NCBI GenBank assembly: GCA_035532935.1
Contig: DATKQE010000035.1
Coordinates: forward strand, 6,283-70,282
Direction: 5' to 3'
From: DATJLY01 sp035532935
GTDB taxonomy: Bacteria > Pseudomonadota > Alphaproteobacteria > ATCC43930 > CGMCC-115725
DNA: 64,000 bases
Part shown: in pieces, positions 51,118 through 61,490 of the stretch
Position numbering within the stretch: the first letter of the stretch is position 1
Layout of the letters: every line of letters begins with the position of its first letter
Notes under the pieces: model-generated
Databases searched by the model: none
What the model was told of the DNA's origin: nothing
What the model saw: only the letters and a program-made list of their open reading frames with translations
Program-made: the position numbers and the translations under genes

Positions 51118-53742
51118 ATGACCGACAGCACCGATGACACCGATCAAGACTCGAAGCGGCCGCTGAGCCTCGGCCGTGCCGGCGGTCGGCTCGAATTGCG
51201 CAAGCCGATCGAGAGCGGCCAGGTCCGGCAGACCTTCCCTCATGGCCGCTCCAAGACCGTCCAGGTCGAGGTGCGCAAGAAGCGCGCCGTGACGCCGGCC
51301 GGCACTCCCGAGAAGCCCGAGACGCCGGCCGCCAAGGAGGCGGGATCCGGCACCGCCGTCCCGGCCACTTCGCCGGCGCCGCGACGCGGGCTCGTGCTGC
51401 AAGGCCTCACGGCTGAGGAGCGGGCACACCGCACCCGCGCTCTCAAGGGCGCGATTCAGGCCGATGTCGAACTGCGCCGCCAGGCGCAGATCGACGCCGA
51501 GCAGCAGCGCGCCGAGGCGGCGCGGCAGGCCGAGGAGGCAGCGCGTCGCAGGGCCGAGGACGAAGTCCGCCACAAGGCCGAGGAGGACGCGCGCCACAAG
51601 CAGGACGAGGAGACGCGCCGCGCCGACGATGACGCGCGCCGCAAGGCCGAGAAGGCCGACGAGGATTCGCGCCGCGAGGTGGCGGAGCGGGCCGGCAAGG
51701 CAGCGGCGGCCAAGGTCGCCGCCCTCACCGCCGCCGGCAAGGTCAAGCCGGTCGAGGAAGAGCCCGAGGAAGAGGCCCCGGCCAAGCGCGGGCCGCGCGT
51801 CGAGGTCAAGAAGGCGCCGACCCTGGTACGGCGCGAAGAGCCGCGCCGGCGCACCGGCAAGCTCACCATCACCAAGGTCCTGAACGAGGACGGCGACGAG
51901 CGCCAGCGCAGCCTCGCCTCGCTGCGCCGCCACCGCGAACGCGAGAAGCAGCGCGCGCTGCAACAGCTTCAGGAACAGACCAAGATCGTGCGCGACGTGG
52001 TCGTGCCCGAGCACATCACCGTGCAGGAACTCGCCAACCGCATGGCCGAACGCAGCGCCGATGTCATCAAGGCCCTGATGCGCATGGACGTCATGGCCAC
52101 GATCAACCAGACCATCGACGCCGACACCGCGGAACTCCTGGTCAGCGAATTCGGCCACCGCATCCGGCGCGTTTCCGAAGCCGATGTCGAGATCGGTCTC
52201 AAGGGGGAGGAAGACGTGGGCGAGACGTTGGTGCCGCGGCCGCCGGTGGTGACCGTGATGGGCCATGTCGACCACGGCAAGACCTCGCTGCTCGACGCGC
52301 TGCGCCACACCGACGTGGCAGGCGGCGAGGCGGGCGGGATCACGCAGCATATCGGCGCCTATCAGGTCACCCTCAAAGGCGGGCACCGCATCACCTTCAT
52401 CGACACGCCGGGTCACCAGGCCTTCACCGCCATGCGTGCGCGCGGCGCCCACGTCACCGATATCGTCGTGCTGGTGGTCGCCGCCGATGACGGGATCAAG
52501 GAACAGACGATCGAGGCGATCCGCCACGCCCGGGCGGCAGCGGCGCCGATCATCGTCGCCATCAACAAGATCGACCGCCCCGACGCAAAGCCGGAGCGGG
52601 TGCGCCAGGAACTGTTGCAGCACGAACTCGTCGTCGAGGAGATGGGCGGCGACGTGCTCGACGTCGAGGTCTCGGCAACGAAGCATCTCGGGCTCGAAAA
52701 GCTCGAGGAGGCGATCCTGCTGCAGGCGGAGATCCTCGATCTCCGTGCCAATCCGAACCGCCCCGCCGAAGGCACCGTCATCGAGGCCAAGCTGGAGCGC
52801 GGCCGCGGCCCGGTCGCGACCGTCCTCATCAAGCGCGGCACGCTCAAGGTCGGCGACATTTTCGTCGCCGGCAGCGAATGGGGCCGCGTCCGCGCGCTCG
52901 TCGACGAGCGCAACGCGAACATCAAGGAGGCGGGACCGTCGATGCCGGTCGAGGTGCTGGGCCTCAACGGCACGCCCTTGGCCGGCGATGATTTCGTCGT
53001 CGCCGAGAACGAAAACCGCGCCCGCGACATCGCCGACTACCGCCAGCGCCGCCGGCGCGAACAGCTCGCGGCCCAGGGCGCGCGCGGCACGCTCGAGCAG
53101 ATGTTCTCGCAGATCGCCGCGGGCGCCGCCAAGGAACTGCCCGTGGTGGTGAAGTCGGATGTGCAGGGCTCGCTCGAGGCGATCACCGGCTCGCTCGAGA
53201 AGATCTCCACCGACGAGGTCCAGATGCGCGTGCTGCATGCCGCGGTGGGTGGCATCAACGAGAGCGATGTGATCCTGGCCAAGGCCTCGAACGCGGTGAT
53301 CATCGGCTTCAACGTCCGCGCCAATCCTCAAGCCCGCGACCTCGCCCGCCGCGACGGCGTCGAGATCCGCTACTACTCGATCATCTACGACGTGATCGAC
53401 GACATGAAGGCGGCGCTCAGCGGGTTGCTGTCGCCGGCCAAGCGCGAGCGCTTCCTCGGCAATGCCGCGATCCGCGAGGTCTTCGCCATCACCAAGGTCG
53501 GCAAGGTCGCCGGCTGCATGATCACCGACGGCGTCGTCCGCCGCGGGGCGAAGGTACGGCTCTTGCGCGACAACGTCGTGATCCACGAAGGCAGCCTCAA
53601 GACGCTGAAGCGCTTCAAGGACGAGGTCCGCGAAGTGCGCGAGGGCTTCGAATGCGGCATGGCGTTCGAGAACTACCAGGACATCCAGGTCGGCGACGTC
53701 ATCGAGTGCTTTGAGGTCGAAGAGGTCGCGCGCGCGCTGTGA
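51118..53742 (+). CDS. infB: Translation initiation factor IF-2
   Basis: 874 residues. The N-terminal IF2 domain and a long Ala/Arg/Glu-rich charged linker (about 110-260, repeated RRKAE-like units) are followed by the GTPase domain: G1 GHVDHGKT near 382-389, G2/G3 DTPGHQAF, G4 NKID, then domains II, III and IV with the fMet-tRNA-binding C-terminus (CGMAFENYQDIQVGDVIECFE). Initiates translation with GTP. Normal position and length. Confidence 0.97.
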   Translation: MTDSTDDTDQDSKRPLSLGRAGGRLELRKPIESGQVRQTFPHGRSKTVQVEVRKKRAVTPAGTPEKPETPAAKEAGSGTAVPATSPAPRRGLVLQGLTAEERAHRTRALKGAIQADVELRRQAQIDAEQQRAEAARQAEEAARRRAEDEVRHKAEEDARHKQDEETRRADDDARRKAEKADEDSRREVAERAGKAAAAKVAALTAAGKVKPVEEEPEEEAPAKRGPRVEVKKAPTLVRREEPRRRTGKLTITKVLNEDGDERQRSLASLRRHREREKQRALQQLQEQTKIVRDVVVPEHITVQELANRMAERSADVIKALMRMDVMATINQTIDADTAELLVSEFGHRIRRVSEADVEIGLKGEEDVGETLVPRPPVVTVMGHVDHGKTSLLDALRHTDVAGGEAGGITQHIGAYQVTLKGGHRITFIDTPGHQAFTAMRARGAHVTDIVVLVVAADDGIKEQTIEAIRHARAAAAPIIVAINKIDRPDAKPERVRQELLQHELVVEEMGGDVLDVEVSATKHLGLEKLEEAILLQAEILDLRANPNRPAEGTVIEAKLERGRGPVATVLIKRGTLKVGDIFVAGSEWGRVRALVDERNANIKEAGPSMPVEVLGLNGTPLAGDDFVVAENENRARDIADYRQRRRREQLAAQGARGTLEQMFSQIAAGAAKELPVVVKSDVQGSLEAITGSLEKISTDEVQMRVLHAAVGGINESDVILAKASNAVIIGFNVRANPQARDLARRDGVEIRYYSIIYDVIDDMKAALSGLLSPAKRERFLGNAAIREVFAITKVGKVAGCMITDGVVRRGAKVRLLRDNVVIHEGSLKTLKRFKDEVREVREGFECGMAFENYQDIQVGDVIECFEVEEVARAL

Positions 53743-53758
53743 CGGGCGGATCAGCCTG

Positions 53759-54175
53759 ATGGCGACGCACACGCCGGGACAGCGCTCGCTGCGAGTGGGA
53801 GAGGAACTGCGGCACGCGCTTGCGCGCATCTTCGAGCGCGGGGAGTTGCGCGATCCGGCGCTCGCTGACGCGACCGTCACCGTTACCGAGGTGCGCGTGA
53901 CGCCCGACCTCAAGAGCGCGACCGCTTTTGTCGTGCCGCTCGGCGGGTCGAACGGCGCCGAGATCATGGCGGCGCTCGGCCGCAGCGCGCCCTTTCTGCG
54001 CCGCGCGCTCGCGCACGAGGTGCGGCTGCGCCACGCGCCGGCGCTGGCTTTCGCGCTCGACACCTCGTTCGATTACGCAAGCCGCATCGATGCGCTCCTG
54101 CGCACACCGGCAGTCAAGCGCGACCTCGCGGCGCCCGAACCGCCCGAAAGCGAGGACGGCGGCGATGGCGCGTAG
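53759..54175 (+). CDS. rbfA: 30S ribosome-binding factor A
   Basis: 138 residues. QRSLRVGEELRHALARIFERGEL at the start and the KH-like VTVTEVRVTPDLKSATAFVVPLGG strand-helix part, with FLRRALAHEVRLRHAPALAFALDTSFDYASRI as the closing block. Binds 16S helix 1 and aids cold adaptation. ATG 53759 begins the conserved part. The 3' end overlaps truB by 11 bases. Confidence 0.93.
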   Translation: MATHTPGQRSLRVGEELRHALARIFERGELRDPALADATVTVTEVRVTPDLKSATAFVVPLGGSNGAEIMAALGRSAPFLRRALAHEVRLRHAPALAFALDTSFDYASRIDALLRTPAVKRDLAAPEPPESEDGGDGA

Positions 54176-55091
54176 GCGGCGCGGCACGCCCATCCACGGC
54201 TGGATCGTGCTCGACAAGCCGCGGGGCCTGACTTCCGCGGCGGCCGTCGCGGCGGTGCGCCGCATCACCGGCGCGGCCAAGGCAGGGCATGGCGGCACGC
54301 TCGACCCGCTCGCCACGGGCGTGCTGCCGATCGCGCTCGGCGAGGCCACCAAGACCGTTTCCTGGGTGATCAACGGCCTGAAGCACTACCATTTCACGCT
54401 GCGCTGGGGCGAGGCGCGCGACACCGACGACGCCGAGGGGGCGATCGTCGCGGCGAGCCCGGTACGGCCCGAGGCGGCCGCGATCGAACGCGTGCTGCCG
54501 CGCTTCGTCGGCACGCTGATGCAGCGACCACCGGCCTATTCGGCGCTCAAGATCGCGGGTGCACGGGCCTACGACCTCGCGCGGGAGGGCATGAACCCGG
54601 AACTCGCGCCGCGACCGGTGACGATCGTGAGCCTCGAACTTCTCGACCTCCCGGACCCGGACCATGCGGTGCTGACCGCGGCGGTAGGGCGCGGCACCTA
54701 TATTCGTGCGCTGGCGCGCGATCTTGGCGAGGTGCTCGGCACGCATGCCCACGTCACCGCGTTGTGCCGACGCACGGTCGGCCGGTTCCGGATGGAACAG
54801 GCGATTTCCCTGGATAAACTTGCGGCGCTGGGGCATAGTGCGGTTGTATCGGAGCATCTGTATCCGATCGAGACCGCGCTGGACGACATCCCGGCGCTGG
54901 CCCTGACGGATGCCGAAGCCCATGCGCTGCGTCACGGCCAGTCCGTGACCGCGTTGCGCCCGTCGGATCGGGCGCGCATCGATCAAATCGGCGACGGCGT
55001 GACGCTGTGCGCCATGAGCGAAGGAAAGCTCGTGGCGCTGGTCGAGGTCGAAGCGGGCGGCTTGCGGCCGATACGCGTGTTGAACTTGTGA
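54165..55091 (+). CDS. truB: tRNA pseudouridine(55) synthase
   Basis: 308 residues. Catalytic Asp47 in GHGGTLDPLATGVLP, substrate block YHFTLRWGEARDTDDAEG, QRPPAYSALKIAGARAYDLAREG, and a C-terminal PUA-like part. Makes psi55 in the tRNA T-loop. Start ATG 54165 inside rbfA. Directly upstream of rpsO. Confidence 0.95.
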   Translation: MARRRRGTPIHGWIVLDKPRGLTSAAAVAAVRRITGAAKAGHGGTLDPLATGVLPIALGEATKTVSWVINGLKHYHFTLRWGEARDTDDAEGAIVAASPVRPEAAAIERVLPRFVGTLMQRPPAYSALKIAGARAYDLAREGMNPELAPRPVTIVSLELLDLPDPDHAVLTAAVGRGTYIRALARDLGEVLGTHAHVTALCRRTVGRFRMEQAISLDKLAALGHSAVVSEHLYPIETALDDIPALALTDAEAHALRHGQSVTALRPSDRARIDQIGDGVTLCAMSEGKLVALVEVEAGGLRPIRVLNL

Positions 55092-55108
55092 CCCTTGGGA
55101 GCAGCAAG

Positions 55109-55378
55109 ATGTCGATTACGGCCGTGCGCAAGCAGGAGCTGATTGGCGAATACGCCCGCAAGTCCGGCGATACCGGATCGCCGGAGGTTCAGGTTGCGAT
55201 CCTGTCGGAACGCATCCGCAATCTCACCGACCATCTGTCGACGCACAAAAAGGATTTTCATTCGCGGCGCGGCCTCTTGGTCATGGTCGGCCAGCGCCGC
55301 AGCCTGCTCGACTATCTGAAGCGCACCGGGCCCGCCCGCTACGAAGAGTTGATCGGGCGGCTGGGGCTCCGGCGCTGA
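55109..55378 (+). CDS. rpsO: Ribosomal protein S15
   Basis: 89 residues, exactly the usual length. GDTGSPEVQVAILSERI and DFHSRRGLLVMVGQRRSLLDYL are signature blocks. Binds 16S rRNA helix 22 in 30S assembly. Lies between truB and pnp as in most bacteria. Confidence 0.97.
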   Translation: MSITAVRKQELIGEYARKSGDTGSPEVQVAILSERIRNLTDHLSTHKKDFHSRRGLLVMVGQRRSLLDYLKRTGPARYEELIGRLGLRR

Positions 55379-55399
55379 ACGCCGCGTCCCGACCTTGTC

Positions 55400-55419
55400 C
55401 CTCGCCCACCGGGGCGAGG
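55400..55419 (+). terminator. Intergenic hairpin between rpsO and pnp
   Basis: An 8-bp perfect stem CCTCGCCC (55400-55407) with GGGCGAGG (55412-55419), loop ACCG, no U-tract. In E. coli the same gap holds an rpsO terminator and an RNase III site used in pnp autocontrol; this hairpin is in the corresponding place. Confidence 0.45.
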
Positions 55420-55522
55420 CCATCCTGTTGTCCCATGATTCGCGCGGTCCGCATGCGGCGACGCCCGGCGTCGCCCGCGCCGCGCTCACTTTTTCCCCAG
55501 AGAGAAGAGAGAGAAGAGAGCG

Positions 55523-57679
<2,157 letters not shown>

Positions 57680-57764
57680 GCCGGCATCGCGCCTTCCTGC
57701 GCTGCGACGCGGCCGCCATGCCGACGCACCATCGATGACGCCGCGGTACTGACCCGCGGCAAGG

Positions 57765-58562
57765 GTGAACGCCATCCTGTCGTCATCACCGCCGCCGCCG
57801 CGCATCATCGGCCATCGCGGCGCATCGCTGAAAGCGCCCGAGAACACGCTCGCGGGCCTGCGCCATGCGCATGCCCTCGGCGCGCGCTGGGTCGAGTTCG
57901 ACGTCCAGGCGACGCGTGACGATTGCCCGATCCTGCTCCATGATGCGCGGCTCGAGCGCACCACGGACGGGCGCGGCATCGCCGCCGAACGCAGCGCCGC
58001 GGACATCGCCACGCTCGACGCGGGCAGGTGGTTCGCCGCCCAATACCGTGGCGAGCGCGTGCCGCGCCTCGACGAGGCGTTGGCGCTGCTCGATGCACTC
58101 GCCATGGGCGCAGTGATCGAGGTCAAGGCGGCGCCCGGAGACGGGCCGCGGACGATGCGCGCGACGCTCGCCGCTCTCTCCCGCTGCGGCACGGCCGGCG
58201 GCATCGTCCTGTCGAGCTTCGCGGCCGATGCCCTCGCTGTCGCGCAGGCGGCGGCGCCTGGAATCCCGCGCGCGCTCATCGTCAAATCGGTGCCGGCGGA
58301 TTGGCGGGTTCGAACCGAGCGGCTGCAATGCGCCGCGCTGCATGCCGACCACCGCGCCCTCGACGCGGCTATCGTCGCGGCGGTCAGCGCGCATCTGCCA
58401 CTGCGCGCCTATACCGTCAATGCGCCGGAACGGGCCCGGACGCTGTTCGCCTGGGGCGCCGCCGCGGTTTTCACCGATTGCCCCGATGTGTTAATCTCGG
58501 GCGTCCGCCACCAGACGGCAGGACCGGCTGCGGCCGGTCTCAAGGGGAGTCGAGAGAAGTGA
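57765..58562 (+). CDS. Glycerophosphodiester phosphodiesterase (UgpQ-like)
   Basis: 265 residues. Catalytic H17 (IGHRGA), E26 in PEN, E44/D46 (VEFDVQ), and H59 in LHDARLERTTDG, with EVKAAPGDGPR as the later metal site. It hydrolyses glycerophosphodiesters to glycerol-3-phosphate and an alcohol. GTG start. No signal peptide, so cytoplasmic. Overlaps the next flavoprotein gene by four bases. Confidence 0.9.
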   Translation: MNAILSSSPPPPRIIGHRGASLKAPENTLAGLRHAHALGARWVEFDVQATRDDCPILLHDARLERTTDGRGIAAERSAADIATLDAGRWFAAQYRGERVPRLDEALALLDALAMGAVIEVKAAPGDGPRTMRATLAALSRCGTAGGIVLSSFAADALAVAQAAAPGIPRALIVKSVPADWRVRTERLQCAALHADHRALDAAIVAAVSAHLPLRAYTVNAPERARTLFAWGAAAVFTDCPDVLISGVRHQTAGPAAAGLKGSREK

Positions 58563-59956
58563 GGCCGCTCAATGCGCTGGTCGTCTCCGGCCGTGAGGTG
58601 CTGCCGCTCGTCGAGGGCGGCAAGGGGATTTCCGTGTCGAACGGCGAGAGTTCGGGCGCGTGGGCCGCGTGCGGCGGCGTCGGCACGTTCTCGGGCGTCA
58701 ATGCCGACAGCTTCGGCGCCGACGGCAGCCTGGTCGAGCAGCGCTATCTTGGCCGCACCCGGCGCGAGCGCCACGAGGAACTGATCCGTTACGCCATCGC
58801 CGGCGGCATCGAGCAGGCGCGCGTCGCCTGGGAGCAGTCGTGCGGCCAGGGCCGCATCCACATGAACGTGCTGTGGGAGATGGCCGCGGCCGAGCGCATC
58901 CTGCACGGCGTGCTCGAGGGCGCGCGCGGCCTCATCAACGGCGTCACTTGCGGCGCCGGCATGCCCTACCGCATCGCCGAAATCTGCGCCCGCTACGGGG
59001 TCCAGTACTACCCCATCGTATCCTCGGCCCGCGCCTTCCGCGCACTGTGGAAGCGCGCCTATCACAAGTTCTGCGAATGGCTCGGCGGCGTCGTCTACGA
59101 GGACCCCTGGCTGGCCGGCGGGCATAACGGCATCTCCAACAACGACGATCCCGAGAATCCTGAGCCGCCCTTCCCGCGGGTTTACGAGCTGCGCCAGATG
59201 ATGCGCGAGTTCGGGCTCGCGGAGACGCCGATCTTCATGGCGGGCGGCGTGTGGTGCCTCAAGGAGTGGGAGGACTGGATCGCCAATCCCGATCTCGGGC
59301 CGGTGGCGTTTCAATTCGGCACGCGGCCGCTCCTGACCAAGGAGAGCCCGATTTCCGACGCCTGGAAGCACAAGCTGCTGACGCTCAAGAGCGGCGACGT
59401 CTATCTCAATCGCTTCAGCCCGACCGGGTTCTATTCCTCGGCCGTGCGCAACAACTTCCTCAACGAGTTGCAGCAGCGCTCGGAGCGCCAGGTCGCCTAT
59501 TCGGTCGAGGCAGTGGGCGATCATCTGGCGCCGCTCGAGGTGGGCGCGCGGCGCCGGGTCGTCTATCTCACGCCGCACGACCGCGAGCGCGCCCTCATCT
59601 GGATCAGCCAAGGCTTCACCGAGGCGCTGCGCACGCCGGACAGCACGCTGGTCTTCGTCACCCCCGAGAAGGCATACGAGATCCGCACCGACCAGATCGG
59701 CTGCATGGGATGCCTCTCGGCGTGCCAGTTCTCCAACTGGGCGCAGACCGAGCCGGGCTCGACCGGCAAGAAGGCCGATCCGCGCAGCTTCTGCATCCAG
59801 AAGACGTTGCAGGCGATCCGCCACTCCGACGACGTCGAGTTCCAGCTCATGTTTGCCGGCCACAACGCCTATCGCTTCGCCCGCGACCCGTTCTATGCCA
59901 ACGGCTTCATTCCGACCGTTCGCGAGCTGGTCGACCGGCTGCGGACCGGCGACTGA
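58559..59956 (+). CDS. Nitronate monooxygenase/2-nitropropane dioxygenase-like flavoprotein with C-terminal cysteine motif
   Basis: 465 residues, longer than classic nitronate monooxygenases (about 350). The TIM-barrel part shows GLINGVTCGAGMPYRIAEICARYGVQYYPIVSSARAF and a glycine-rich FMN site (MAGGVWCLKEWEDWI). The C-terminal extension has C382-x2-C385-x3-C389-x22-C412 (GCMGCLSAC), which could bind an Fe-S cluster or zinc. This subgroup is found in alphaproteobacteria, with no known substrate. GTG start, coupled to the GDPD gene by overlap. Confidence 0.78.
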   Translation: MRPLNALVVSGREVLPLVEGGKGISVSNGESSGAWAACGGVGTFSGVNADSFGADGSLVEQRYLGRTRRERHEELIRYAIAGGIEQARVAWEQSCGQGRIHMNVLWEMAAAERILHGVLEGARGLINGVTCGAGMPYRIAEICARYGVQYYPIVSSARAFRALWKRAYHKFCEWLGGVVYEDPWLAGGHNGISNNDDPENPEPPFPRVYELRQMMREFGLAETPIFMAGGVWCLKEWEDWIANPDLGPVAFQFGTRPLLTKESPISDAWKHKLLTLKSGDVYLNRFSPTGFYSSAVRNNFLNELQQRSERQVAYSVEAVGDHLAPLEVGARRRVVYLTPHDRERALIWISQGFTEALRTPDSTLVFVTPEKAYEIRTDQIGCMGCLSACQFSNWAQTEPGSTGKKADPRSFCIQKTLQAIRHSDDVEFQLMFAGHNAYRFARDPFYANGFIPTVRELVDRLRTGD

Positions 59957-60041
59957 GCCCGCCGGCGCCGCGTGCGGGCGCGGCGATCGCGCCGCCCGGC
60001 GCCGCTGCGAAAATTCAAGCGGAGTTCAAGGGGAGGAAAAA

Positions 60042-60308
60042 ATGTTGCACAAGTTCCTGAGCTTCGACGAGATGGTCACGCCCTTGGTCATCCACGTCCT
60101 TTACTGGATCGTGATCGCCCTCGTCGTCATCGGCGTGATCACGTCGTTGTTCCATGGGTTCTGGGAATTCGTCCTCAGCATCATCGGGGCGGTCATCGGC
60201 TTGATCTTCTGGCGCGTTACCTGCGAGATGATCCTCGTCGTCTTCCGCATCCACGGCCAGCTCGGCGACATCGTCCGCAACACGTCGTCCACCGTGGCGC
60301 GGACCTAG
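60042..60308 (+). CDS. DUF4282 small membrane protein
   Basis: 88 residues with two transmembrane helices (VIHVLYWIVIALVVIGVITSLF and FVLSIIGAVIGLIFWRVTCEMILVVF) and a short tail (RIHGQLGDIVRNT). The start LHKFLSFDEMVTPLVI matches DUF4282. A strong GGGGAGGAAAAA ribosome site precedes ATG 60042. Function unknown; no operon partner beyond the flavoprotein 85 bases upstream. Confidence 0.85.
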   Translation: MLHKFLSFDEMVTPLVIHVLYWIVIALVVIGVITSLFHGFWEFVLSIIGAVIGLIFWRVTCEMILVVFRIHGQLGDIVRNTSSTVART

Positions 60309-60458
60309 CCCGGCGGCATTCCGGCCATTGTCTGCGGCAATGCCATAAGCGGCGGCCGATGACGGGCCGGCGGCGATCAACTGCCTTTCCCGTCCGGGCG
60401 GCCTGAGCTAGGATCGCGCGTCCTTTCAATCCAGCCTGTCCGGCCCCATATTCGACCC

Positions 60459-60890
60459 ATGACGGCGTCACGGCCTTTCACCAATGCCCTCGACATGCTG
60501 CGGGCGGCACGGCTTCGGCCGACCCGGCAGCGGCTGGCCCTGGCGCGTCTGCTGTTCGAGCAGGGCGACCGCCATGTCAGCGCCGAGCAGCTCCACGGCG
60601 AGGCTCTGGCCGCGTCGATCCGGGTGTCGCTCGCTACCGTCTACAACAGCCTGCATCAATTCGTCGATGCCGGGTTGCTGCGCGAGGTCGTGGTGAATTC
60701 GGGGCGGTCGTATTTCGACACCAATATGAGCGACCACCATCATTTCTTCTTCGAGGATTCGGGCCGTCTCCTCGACATTCCGGGTGAGCATGTCGACGTC
60801 ACCGGTCTCCCCGACCCGCCCGAGGGTGCCTCGATCCGGCGTGTCGATGTCATCATCAGGATCGAGCGCGGGCATTCTGCCGCGTCCTAA
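60459..60890 (+). CDS. irr: Iron response regulator Irr (Fur family)
   Basis: 143 residues. Winged helix RLRPTRQRLALARLLFEQG, and VSLATVYNSLHQFVDAGLL. The HHH motif of the haem-binding site is at residues 93-95 (SDHHHFFFEDSGRLLDIPG). The N-terminal Cys-Pro haem regulatory motif of Bradyrhizobium Irr is absent, as in rhizobial and Rhodospirillales Irr. It binds ICE boxes when iron is low. An ICE box sits directly downstream, before rubrerythrin. Confidence 0.92.
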   Translation: MTASRPFTNALDMLRAARLRPTRQRLALARLLFEQGDRHVSAEQLHGEALAASIRVSLATVYNSLHQFVDAGLLREVVVNSGRSYFDTNMSDHHHFFFEDSGRLLDIPGEHVDVTGLPDPPEGASIRRVDVIIRIERGHSAAS

Positions 60891-60891
60891 A

Positions 60892-60906
60892 TTAGAATTT
60901 TTCTAA
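60892..60906. promoter_or_regulatory. ICE box (Irr operator)
   Basis: TTAGAA-TTT-TTCTAA is a perfect palindrome that matches the Irr ICE consensus (TTTAGAA-N3-TTCTAAA) in its core. It starts one base after the irr stop codon and ends six bases before the -35 box of the rubrerythrin promoter. Confidence 0.8.
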
Positions 60907-60912
60907 TCTATC

Positions 60913-60941
60913 TTGACAGTGCCGACCGCGCTTGGCATATT
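60913..60941 (+). promoter_or_regulatory. Promoter of the rubrerythrin operon
   Basis: -35 TTGACA (60913-60918, perfect), 17-base spacer, -10 CATATT (60936-60941). Start near 60948, with a GAGGAGGGG ribosome site before ATG 60975. The ICE box is centred about 50 bases upstream of the start point. Confidence 0.75.
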
Positions 60942-60974
60942 CCAAGCGTTGCATCCGTCCATGAGGAGGGGACC

Positions 60975-61391
60975 ATGCCGTCTCTCAAGGGTACCAAGAC
61001 CGAACAGAACCTGAAGGACGCCTTCTCCGGCGAAAGCCAGGCGAACCGCCGCTATCTCTATTTCGCGCAGAAGGCCGATGTCGAGGGCTTCAACGACGTC
61101 GCCGCCGTGTTCCGCTCCACCGCGGAGGGCGAAACCGGGCACGCGCACGGCCATCTCGAATATCTCGAGGAGGTCGGCGACCCCGCCACCGGCAAGCCGA
61201 TCGGCCCGACCCCGGACAACCTCAAGGCCGCAGTCGCCGGCGAGACCCACGAATACACCGACATGTATCCCGGCATGGCGCGCACCGCCCGCCAGGAAGG
61301 CTTCGACGAAATCGCCGACTGGTTCGAGACGCTCGCCAAGGCCGAGAAGTCCCATGCCGGCCGGTTCCAGAAGGCGCTCGACGCGCTCTAA
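60975..61391 (+). CDS. rbr: Rubrerythrin (short, without rubredoxin domain)
   Basis: 138 residues of the ferritin-like diiron fold. Ligands: E20 (SGESQANRRY), E53-x2-H56 (EGETGHAHGH), E90 and E93 (AGETHEY), E124-x2-H127 (EKSHAGRF). No C-terminal rubredoxin Cys4 domain. Reduces hydrogen peroxide; the electron donor must be another protein, perhaps the Fe-S protein encoded next. Preceded by an ICE box and a strong promoter. Confidence 0.93.
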   Translation: MPSLKGTKTEQNLKDAFSGESQANRRYLYFAQKADVEGFNDVAAVFRSTAEGETGHAHGHLEYLEEVGDPATGKPIGPTPDNLKAAVAGETHEYTDMYPGMARTARQEGFDEIADWFETLAKAEKSHAGRFQKALDAL

Positions 61392-61422
61392 GCCGCTCCC
61401 CTCGCCCGCCCGTTGAAACGGG

Positions 61423-61456
61423 CCCCTCGCCGGCCCGTTTCGGGCCGGGCGAGGGG
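61423..61456 (+). terminator. Long GC hairpin between rubrerythrin and the Fe-S protein gene
   Basis: A stem of about 15 bp with one bulged C: CCCCTCGCCGGCCCG (61423-61437) against CGGGCCGGGCGAGGGG (61441-61456), loop TTT. No U-run. It could be a partial terminator or an mRNA stabiliser giving more rubrerythrin than downstream product. Same palindrome family as at 32859 and 55400. Confidence 0.5.
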
Positions 61457-61490
61457 TGAGGGGCATTTATTGCCCCCGAAGGAGGATGCA

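Noticed and set aside
51450..51900. CRISPR- or satellite-like repeats in infB
   Set aside because: The repetition is codon-level Arg/Ala/Glu low complexity of the IF-2 linker, without fixed spacers.
49558..54063. A 1501-codon open frame on the minus strand
   Set aside because: It is the antisense of nusA, ylxR and infB; low-complexity composition and no domain; a by-product of high GC.
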